Part shown: in pieces, positions 4,607 through 9,466 of the stretch | Numbering within the stretch: position 1 is the first letter of the stretch | Layout of the letters: every line of letters starts with the position of its first letter | Source: an uncultured Granulicatella sp. | Lineage (GTDB): Bacteria; Bacillota; Bacilli; Lactobacillales; Aerococcaceae | Reading direction: 5' to 3' | Assembly (NCBI GenBank): GCA_938017885.1 | Contig: CALIJD010000077.1 | Span: 1-9,466 of the forward strand | Length of the DNA stretch: 9,466 nt | Position numbers and translations under genes: made by a program | The notes under the pieces: model-generated | Databases searched by the model: none | The model's input: the letters and a program-made list of their open reading frames with translations, nothing else | Told to the model about the DNA's origin: nothing

Positions 4607-6805
4607 ATGTGTGTACAAGAATTGAAGACCTTATTAGTCACTAAAAGAGATGGTCGAGAAGTTGAATTTCAAAAGGAGAAAATCGAACGAGCAATCTTTA
4701 AAGCAGAAACAGAGTTAAATGGAGAAATGGATGCTAAAAGAGAAGCAGAATTGAATCGAATCGTAGACGAAGTTCTCCAAGAAATTTCTAGAAGATTTAG
4801 TGAGACTATTCAAATTTATGAAATTCAAAGTATTATTGAACATTTTTTAATTGAAGATGGGGAGTCTGAATTAGCACAAGCATATATTTCATACAGAGTT
4901 GATCGAGATTTACGTAGAAAAAATCAACTAGACTTCCAATGGGCGCTGTCTCGATTAACGAATAAAGATGCAAGCGTGGTTAATGAAAATGCGAATAAAG
5001 ATAGTAAAGTTTTTAATACGCAAAGGGATCTAACGGCAGGTACAGTTGGAAAAATTATTGGATTAAAACTATTGCCTCCTCATGTAGCCAATGCGCATTT
5101 AAAAGGGGATATTCATTATCACGATTTAGACTATCATCCATATATGCCACTGACCAATTGTTGCTTAATTGATTTTGAACATATGTTAGGTCTGGGGTTC
5201 AAGATAGGGAATGCCGAGGTAGAATCTCCAAAATCGATTCAAACAGCAACTGCTCAAATGGCTCAAATCATTGCGAATGTCGCAAGTAGCCAATATGGAG
5301 GATGTTCGGCTAATCGTGTCGATGAATTACTGGCTCCTTACGCGGAATTAAACTATCAAAAACATTTAACAGACGCCAAGGAGTGGATTGATGGAGTGGA
5401 CCGTCAAGAAGCTTTTGCGATGAAAAAAACGGAAAAAGATATTTATGATGCGATGCAGTCATTAGAATATGAAATCAATACACTCTATACTTCTCAAGGG
5501 CAAACTCCTTTTACAACTTTGGGATTTGGACTTGGAACGAGTCGTTTTGAACGTTGTATTCAAAAAGCAATCCTGCAAGTAAGAATGGAAGGGATTGGCA
5601 AAGAGAAGAGAACAGCGATTTTTCCTAAATTAGTATTCACATTAAAACGTGGAGTGAACTTAGAGGCAACCGATCCAAACTATGATGTAAAACAATTAGC
5701 ATTAGAATGTGCAACAAAACGGATGTATCCAGATGTATTAAACTATGATCAAATCGTTCGATTAACTGGTAGTTTTAAAGTGCCGATGGGATGCCGTTCG
5801 TTCTTACAAGGATGGAAGGATGAAAATGGGCAAGAAGTGAACGATGGTCGAATGAATTTAGGGGTCGTTACTTTGAATATTCCTCGAATTGCGCTAGAAG
5901 CGGAAGGTTCGATTGACAAATTCTGGGAAATTTTCGAAGAGAAACTAGCAATCTGTAAGGACGCATTAACGTACCGCGTTGAACGCTGTAAGGAAGCGCA
6001 AAGAGATAATGCGCCTGTGTTATATCATTATGGGGCGTTTGGGCAACGGTTGAAGGACGGGGAAGCAGTTGATCTTCTCTTTAAAAATCGTCGTGCAACT
6101 GTTTCTTTAGGATATATTGGACTTTACGAAGCTGCAACAGCATTCTTTGGTCCAAATTGGGAAACGAATCCGGAAGCGAAGGAGTTTACTCTAGAGATTG
6201 TAAAAGCATTGAAGGCACATACCGATGCATGGGGGGACGAATACGGTTATCATTTCAGTGTTTATGCGACTCCAAGTGAAAGCTTGACCGATCGTTTCTG
6301 CAAACTCGATATCGAAAAATTTGGTTTGGTACCGGATATCACGGAGAAAGAGTATTATACGAATAGCTTCCATTACGATGTACGTAAAAATCCAACACCA
6401 TTTGAAAAAATTGATTTCGAAAAAGATTATCCAGTATTTTCTTCGGGCGGGTTTATTCATTACTGTGAGTACCCGGTTCTTCGACAAAATCCAAAAGCTT
6501 TAGAAGCCGTATGGGACTATGCATATGATAGAGTGGGATATCTTGGAACGAATACCCCAATTGATCATTGTTATAAATGTGGATACGATGGTGAATTTAC
6601 GCCAACTGCTAAAGGATTTGAATGTCCGCAATGTAAAAACCATGATCCACAAACATGTGATGTTGTAAAACGGACTTGCGGATACCTTGGAAACCCTCAA
6701 GCGCGTCCAATGGTACATGGACGTCATGTGGAAATTTCTTCTCGTGTAAAACATATGCCGAAACTCAAAGAACGTTACGCTTTAGGAGTGATGGAGGATG
6801 AATAA
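4607..6805 (+). CDS. nrdD: Anaerobic (class III) ribonucleoside-triphosphate reductase NrdD
   Basis: NrdD makes dNTPs from NTPs without oxygen, using a glycyl radical and formate. An N-terminal ATP-cone (about residues 6-97, VTKRDGREVEF onward) gives allosteric control. The catalytic barrel has conserved HLKGDIHYHDLDYHP, the C185-C186 pair (LTNCCLID) and C396 in PMGCRSFL, the likely thiyl-radical cysteine by family comparison. The C-terminus carries the Cys4 zinc site (C655, C658, C673, C676) and the radical glycine G692 in RTCGYLG. All key residues are present at 732 residues. I chose ATG 4607 over the in-frame GTG 4604 because the GGAGGG at 4595-4600 lies 6 nt from the ATG but only 3 from the GTG. 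The gene overlaps nrdG by 8 bp and is under NrdR-type operators. Confidence 0.98.
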   Translation: MCVQELKTLLVTKRDGREVEFQKEKIERAIFKAETELNGEMDAKREAELNRIVDEVLQEISRRFSETIQIYEIQSIIEHFLIEDGESELAQAYISYRVDRDLRRKNQLDFQWALSRLTNKDASVVNENANKDSKVFNTQRDLTAGTVGKIIGLKLLPPHVANAHLKGDIHYHDLDYHPYMPLTNCCLIDFEHMLGLGFKIGNAEVESPKSIQTATAQMAQIIANVASSQYGGCSANRVDELLAPYAELNYQKHLTDAKEWIDGVDRQEAFAMKKTEKDIYDAMQSLEYEINTLYTSQGQTPFTTLGFGLGTSRFERCIQKAILQVRMEGIGKEKRTAIFPKLVFTLKRGVNLEATDPNYDVKQLALECATKRMYPDVLNYDQIVRLTGSFKVPMGCRSFLQGWKDENGQEVNDGRMNLGVVTLNIPRIALEAEGSIDKFWEIFEEKLAICKDALTYRVERCKEAQRDNAPVLYHYGAFGQRLKDGEAVDLLFKNRRATVSLGYIGLYEAATAFFGPNWETNPEAKEFTLEIVKALKAHTDAWGDEYGYHFSVYATPSESLTDRFCKLDIEKFGLVPDITEKEYYTNSFHYDVRKNPTPFEKIDFEKDYPVFSSGGFIHYCEYPVLRQNPKALEAVWDYAYDRVGYLGTNTPIDHCYKCGYDGEFTPTAKGFECPQCKNHDPQTCDVVKRTCGYLGNPQARPMVHGRHVEISSRVKHMPKLKERYALGVMEDE

Positions 6806-7361
6806 TCCAAAACCAAAGGAGTGGACGAGTGAGCAATATTCCAAAGGAAAAATTGCCAGTTACAAACCGTATAATTTTGTCGATGGGGAAGGGGTACGCT
6901 GTTCACTATATGTGAGTGGCTGCCTCTTTGCCTGTGAAGGCTGCTATAATGTGATCGCTCAAAATTTTAATTACGGAATACCATATACTAAAGAGTTAGA
7001 AGAGCAAATTGTTTCAGATGTTGGAGCTTCTTATTGCCAAGGGTTGACGCTTCTGGGAGGAGAACCTTTTTTGAATACAGGAGTTTGTCTGTCTTTAGTC
7101 AAAGCATTACGGGAAGCTTATGGAAATACAAAGGATATTTGGTCTTGGACAGGATATACTTGGGAAGAGCTGATGCAAGAAACTGAAGATAAGTTAGAAT
7201 TATTAAGTTTGATTGATATTTTGGTAGATGGACGATTTGAACTCGCTAAAAAAGATTTGACCTTGCAATTTAGGGGGAGCAGTAATCAGCGCATTATTGA
7301 TGTACAGTCTTCTCTAAAAGCTGGTGAAGTTATCTTGTGGTCTGGATTATGGAATTCTTAG
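6798..7361 (+). CDS. nrdG: Anaerobic ribonucleotide reductase activating protein NrdG
   Basis: NrdG is the radical-SAM activase that generates the glycyl radical on NrdD by reductive cleavage of S-adenosylmethionine at a [4Fe-4S] cluster. The cluster motif CxxxCxxC is C42, C46, C49 (CLFACEGCYN), preceded by the activase signature FVDGEGVRCSLYVSGC. The SAM-binding GGEP lies at 87-90, and the C-terminus has LVDGRFE and the FRGSSNQRIID block typical of NrdG. The length of 187 residues is at the long end of the family, because of a polar N-terminal lead of about 17 residues. The start overlaps the nrdD end by 8 bp; AGGAG at 6784-6788 lies inside nrdD, 9 nt before the ATG, so translation is probably coupled. 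No terminator separates it from acpS. Confidence 0.97.
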   Translation: MNNPKPKEWTSEQYSKGKIASYKPYNFVDGEGVRCSLYVSGCLFACEGCYNVIAQNFNYGIPYTKELEEQIVSDVGASYCQGLTLLGGEPFLNTGVCLSLVKALREAYGNTKDIWSWTGYTWEELMQETEDKLELLSLIDILVDGRFELAKKDLTLQFRGSSNQRIIDVQSSLKAGEVILWSGLWNS

Positions 7362-7376
7362 GAATTGTTCAAATTT

Positions 7377-7405
7377 CTGACAAATGATGGTAAATTTGTT
7401 AAAAT
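7377..7405 (+). promoter_or_regulatory. Promoter of the acpS-alr-mazF unit
   Basis: CTGACA (7377-7382) and TAAAAT (7400-7405) are 17 bp apart. The expected transcript start near 7411-7413 places the ATG at 7412 at the very 5' end of the mRNA, which argues against its use as the acpS start. Read-through from nrdG is also possible since no terminator is seen. Confidence 0.7.
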
Positions 7406-7441
7406 GTAGGAATGAATCATAATGAAGGAGGCGACAAACGG

Positions 7442-7801
7442 ATGGCGATTAAGGGACTTGGTATGGACGCGGTAGAATTGTCACGTATTGAAAAAATCGT
7501 TGTAGAACCTAAATCTTTTTTGGAAAAAGTATTAACACCAAAAGAATTGGAAAAATATCATACGCTCCCTTTTAAACGAAAAGTGGAATTCCTTGCGGGT
7601 CGATTTGCGGCTAAAGAAGCTTATGCCAAAGCACTTGGAACAGGAATTGGACAGCATGTTTCATTTCAAGATATTGAAGTGTTGAATGATGCCACAGGAA
7701 AACCAGTTCTTGTATGTGAACGCTATTCTCATCAAACATGGATATCGATTACGCATACGAATCATGATGCCTATGCCGTTGTCGTACTTGAATCCAATTA
7801 A
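7442..7801 (+). CDS. acpS: Holo-[acyl-carrier-protein] synthase AcpS
   Basis: AcpS transfers the 4'-phosphopantetheine arm of coenzyme A to apo-ACP, activating it for fatty-acid synthesis in the cytoplasm. The protein is 119 residues, the normal size for this small trimeric enzyme. The metal-binding Asp is D9 in GLGMDAVELSRI, and the second signature FAAKEAYAKALGTG carries K58 and E59. The C-terminal SITHTNHDAYAVVVLE strand is also typical. I placed the start at ATG 7442 rather than the in-frame ATG 7412. AAGGAGG at 7425-7431 serves 7442 at 10 nt spacing, AcpS proteins begin with this M-x-IKG-x-G-x-D pattern, and 7412 coincides with the predicted transcript start. alr starts 18 bp after the stop, an order common in Firmicutes. 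Confidence 0.95.
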   Translation: MAIKGLGMDAVELSRIEKIVVEPKSFLEKVLTPKELEKYHTLPFKRKVEFLAGRFAAKEAYAKALGTGIGQHVSFQDIEVLNDATGKPVLVCERYSHQTWISITHTNHDAYAVVVLESN

Positions 7802-7819
7802 AAAAAGGAATGAATCATC

Positions 7820-8935
7820 ATGTTAGAAGCAATCCATCGAAATACGAGAGTTGTAGTGGATTTATCAATTATTAAACAAAATTTTTCTAAACTAAAGTCT
7901 AAATTGAGCCCCTCTAAACAAGTCTATGCAGTTGTAAAGGCGAATGCGTACGGGCATGGTATGATTCCTGTTGCCAAAGCTGCTTTAGAAGCAGGGGTTC
8001 AGGGATTTTGTGTCGCAAATGTAGATGAGGCTTTGGCGTTAAGAGAAGCAGGGATTATGGAACCCGTCTTAATCCTTGGATTAAGCCGAGTAGAAGATGC
8101 GCCACTATTAGCTAGCAATCAAATTACAGCTACTATCGACTCTGTAGAATGGCTCAAACAAGTTACTCCACTATTAAAGGAGACATCCTTAAAAGTACAT
8201 GTTGCTGTAGATTCGGGAATGGGTCGTATTGGCGTCGTGAATGAAAAAGAATTAACGGAAGTTGAGGCTGTTTTACGAAACGGTCCATTCGAGTTCGAAG
8301 GAATGTTTACCCATTTTGCAACAGCAGATGAAGAAGACACCGCACATTTAACAAAACAAGAAGAAAAATTCAATGGTATGGTTGAGGAATTGGAAGAACG
8401 ACCTCCTCACATTCATTGCTCGAATTCAGCTTATGCAATTTGGCATAGTGCCGGAGATAGTGATATTATCCGTTACGGAATCGGCTTGTATGGCATTAAT
8501 CCTTCTAATGGAGACTTATGCATTGAAGATGAAGAACATCTAACTCCAGCTCTGCAATGGGAAACCGAGATGGTCAAGGTGAAGAAACTGGAAATTGGGG
8601 ATACGGTGAGTTATGGGGCAACCTATACAGCTAGAGAGTCTCAATGGGTGGCTACCTTACCAGTAGGATATGCGGATGGTTATATTCGCGCCTACAATAA
8701 AGGAGAGGTCATTGTAGATGGAGTTCGCTGTCCTATTATTGGAAGAGTATGTATGGATCAATGTATGATTCGCCTGCCTCATGAATATCCAGTTGGAACA
8801 AAGGTGACTCTTCTAGGGAAAAACAAAGAAGAGGAAATTACAGCAATTGAATTAGCTAAACGTGCAGATACAATTGCTTATGAAGTCATTTGTATGATCT
8901 CTGATCGCGTGAAAAGGGAGTATATCAATGGTTGA
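7820..8935 (+). CDS. alr: Alanine racemase (PLP-dependent)
   Basis: Alr interconverts L- and D-alanine, supplying D-Ala for peptidoglycan and teichoic-acid D-alanylation. It has 371 residues, normal for the family. The N-terminal TIM-like barrel carries the PLP lysine K40 in [10 protein letters not shown]. The beta-rich C-terminal domain carries the catalytic tyrosine Y265 in SYGATYTA, and CMDQCMIRL supplies the conserved loop that closes the active site across the dimer. [12 protein letters not shown] (about 131-142) and RYGIGLYG are further family blocks. The ribosome binding site is modest (AAGGAA, 7805-7810, 9 nt before the ATG). The 3' end overlaps mazF by 8 bp. No second racemase is visible in the window, so whether it is the sole essential copy cannot be said. 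Confidence 0.98.
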   Translation: MLEAIHRNTRVVVDLSIIKQNFSKLKSKLSPSKQVYAVVKANAYGHGMIPVAKAALEAGVQGFCVANVDEALALREAGIMEPVLILGLSRVEDAPLLASNQITATIDSVEWLKQVTPLLKETSLKVHVAVDSGMGRIGVVNEKELTEVEAVLRNGPFEFEGMFTHFATADEEDTAHLTKQEEKFNGMVEELEERPPHIHCSNSAYAIWHSAGDSDIIRYGIGLYGINPSNGDLCIEDEEHLTPALQWETEMVKVKKLEIGDTVSYGATYTARESQWVATLPVGYADGYIRAYNKGEVIVDGVRCPIIGRVCMDQCMIRLPHEYPVGTKVTLLGKNKEEEITAIELAKRADTIAYEVICMISDRVKREYING

Positions 8936-9278
8936 TAAAATCTTAAGAGGGGATGTCTTTTTAGCAGATTTGTCTCCAGTGATTGGTAGTGAGCAGGGTG
9001 GGAAACGCCCCGTTCTCATCATTCAAAATGATGTTGGAAATCACTTTAGCACAACTGTTATTGTAGCAGCCATAACAGCTAAGAATACAAAAGCGAACAT
9101 CCCAACGCATATTGAAATCAAAAAAGACCAATTTGGGTTCGAACGAGACTCCGTTGTCTTACTTGAACAATTGCGAACGATTGACAAAATTCGAATTCTT
9201 GAGAAAATTACTCAAGTAGATGCAGAATTTATGCAAACTATTAACGAAGGACTGAAAGTGAGTCTGGGATTGGAATAA
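8928..9278 (+). CDS. mazF: PemK/MazF-family mRNA interferase, EndoA type
   Basis: MazF is a sequence-specific endoribonuclease that cleaves mRNA and arrests growth when not held by its antitoxin. The 116 residues match B. subtilis EndoA (NdoA) in length and closely in sequence: [28 protein letters not shown] and [18 protein letters not shown] are all shared patterns. The catalytic pair R27 and T50 corresponds to EndoA R25 and T48, so the enzyme looks active; UACAU-like specificity is an inference from this similarity. AAGGGAG (8914-8920) lies 7 nt before the ATG, inside alr, and the genes overlap by 8 bp. B. subtilis has the antitoxin gene ndoAI between alr and ndoA. Here no antitoxin gene lies between them or in the 134 bp downstream. 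Confidence 0.95.
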   Translation: MVDKILRGDVFLADLSPVIGSEQGGKRPVLIIQNDVGNHFSTTVIVAAITAKNTKANIPTHIEIKKDQFGFERDSVVLLEQLRTIDKIRILEKITQVDAEFMQTINEGLKVSLGLE

Positions 9279-9282
9279 GGAA

Positions 9283-9314
9283 AGCCCTCTGATGAAAATT
9301 TAGAGGGCTGTTTT
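9283..9314 (+). terminator. Rho-independent terminator after mazF
   Basis: AGCCCTCT (9283-9290) and AGAGGGCT (9302-9309) form a perfect 8-bp stem with an 11-nt loop, followed by a short GTTTT tail. The weak T-tract makes it less efficient-looking than the other terminators here. It begins 4 bp after the mazF stop and ends the acpS-alr-mazF unit. Confidence 0.8.
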
Positions 9315-9360
9315 GATAAACGGTTGTCGGATGAAATATGAATTTCTCGAGAACCCCCCC

Positions 9361-9389
9361 TTGATTTACCATGGGGATGGTAGTATACT
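9361..9389 (+). promoter_or_regulatory. Promoter of the tRNA-Lys gene
   Basis: TTGATT (9361-9366) and TATACT (9384-9389) are separated by 17 bp, giving a start near 9396 and a leader of about 17 nt before the tRNA. The spacer contains a small dyad (ACCAT-GGGG-ATGGT, 9368-9381), and a run of seven C lies directly upstream (9354-9360). Confidence 0.75.
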
Positions 9390-9412
9390 GATTAAGTACC
9401 TTAAGTACAAAT

Positions 9413-9466
9413 GCCTCCTTAGCTCAGTTGGTAGAGCAGTAGACTCTTAATCTATGGGTCGCAGGT
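9413..9466 (+). tRNA. trnK: tRNA-Lys, anticodon CUU (3' partial)
   Basis: The cloverleaf is readable to tRNA position 54. The acceptor 5' strand is GCCTCCT, the D-arm is GCTC-AGTTGGTA-GAGC and the anticodon stem is GTAGA/TCTAT with one G-U pair. The anticodon loop is CTCTTAA, with anticodon CTT at 9446-9448. The variable region and the start of the T-arm (GCAGGT) follow, and the window ends there, so about 20 nt of the 3' half are missing. The CUU anticodon reads AAG codons. More tRNA genes could follow outside the window. Confidence 0.95.

Noticed and set aside
6191..6754. Open frames on both strands inside the 3' half of nrdD (6191-6487 minus, 6321-6503 plus, 6500-6754 minus)
   Set aside because: All overlap the zinc and glycyl-radical region of nrdD, show no domain and no start signals, and are shadows.
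7412..7441. ATG at 7412 as the acpS start, adding 10 residues
   Set aside because: The strong AAGGAGG lies inside this extension, the position coincides with the predicted transcript start, and AcpS proteins start at the equivalent of 7442.
7409..7822. Near-identical 16-mers GGAATGAATCATAATG (7409-7424) and GGAATGAATCATCATG (7807-7822) before acpS and alr
   Set aside because: The 15/16 match is close to what chance gives in a window of this size and AT content, and both are in translation-start regions of biased composition; no further copies or flanking similarity are seen.
8119..8373. 84-residue reverse-strand open frame inside alr, considered as a hidden antitoxin for MazF
   Set aside because: It has Ser-rich composition typical of antisense shadows, no DNA-binding or acidic antitoxin tail, and lies opposite conserved alr codons.

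Overview
The window is a 9.47 kb piece of a low-GC Gram-positive chromosome, almost certainly from the order Lactobacillales. The reasons are AT-rich codon use, strong GGAGG-type ribosome binding sites, a CtsR-type operator in front of clpP, an Mbl-like MreB paralogue followed by the small EpuA-type membrane protein, and the acpS-alr-mazF gene string typical of Firmicutes. The genus cannot be fixed from sequence reading alone. All recognised genes are on the + strand, packed into short transcription units, and no gene-free stretch exceeds about 170 bases. No phage, transposon, CRISPR or other clearly foreign block is visible.

Positions 1-2533 hold a cell-envelope block. It starts inside mreD (5' end outside the window), which ends at a strong terminator. 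A second unit then starts from an extended -10 promoter and carries a Pr6Pr/AIG1-like polytopic membrane protein, an Mbl-type actin homologue with an unusual basic C-terminal tail, and the small membrane protein EpuA, which overlaps mbl by 4 bp. Positions 2534-3242 are a stand-alone clpP with a CtsR operator over its promoter and a near-perfect terminator. Positions 3266-4482 are a stand-alone sugar kinase gene of the N-acetylhexosamine 1-kinase (NahK) type, with its own promoter and terminator.

Positions 4493-7361 encode the anaerobic ribonucleotide reductase NrdD and its radical-SAM activase NrdG, overlapping by 8 bp, behind two NrdR-type boxes. One box is the core of a perfect 26-bp palindrome. 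Positions 7377-9314 hold acpS, alr and mazF, which link fatty-acid/acyl-carrier activation, D-alanine supply for peptidoglycan and an mRNA interferase. No mazE antitoxin gene lies between alr and mazF, where Bacillus subtilis has one. The window ends 54 nt into a tRNA-Lys (anticodon CUU) with a good sigma-A promoter.

Most of the content is ordinary core genome. The points most worth a second look are the AIG1-like protein inserted into a cell-shape operon with its candidate catalytic Thr/His pair retained, the amphipathic tail of Mbl, the orphan MazF coupled to alr, the isolated NahK-like kinase, and the well-resolved NrdR and CtsR operators. I did not find a convincing undescribed system.
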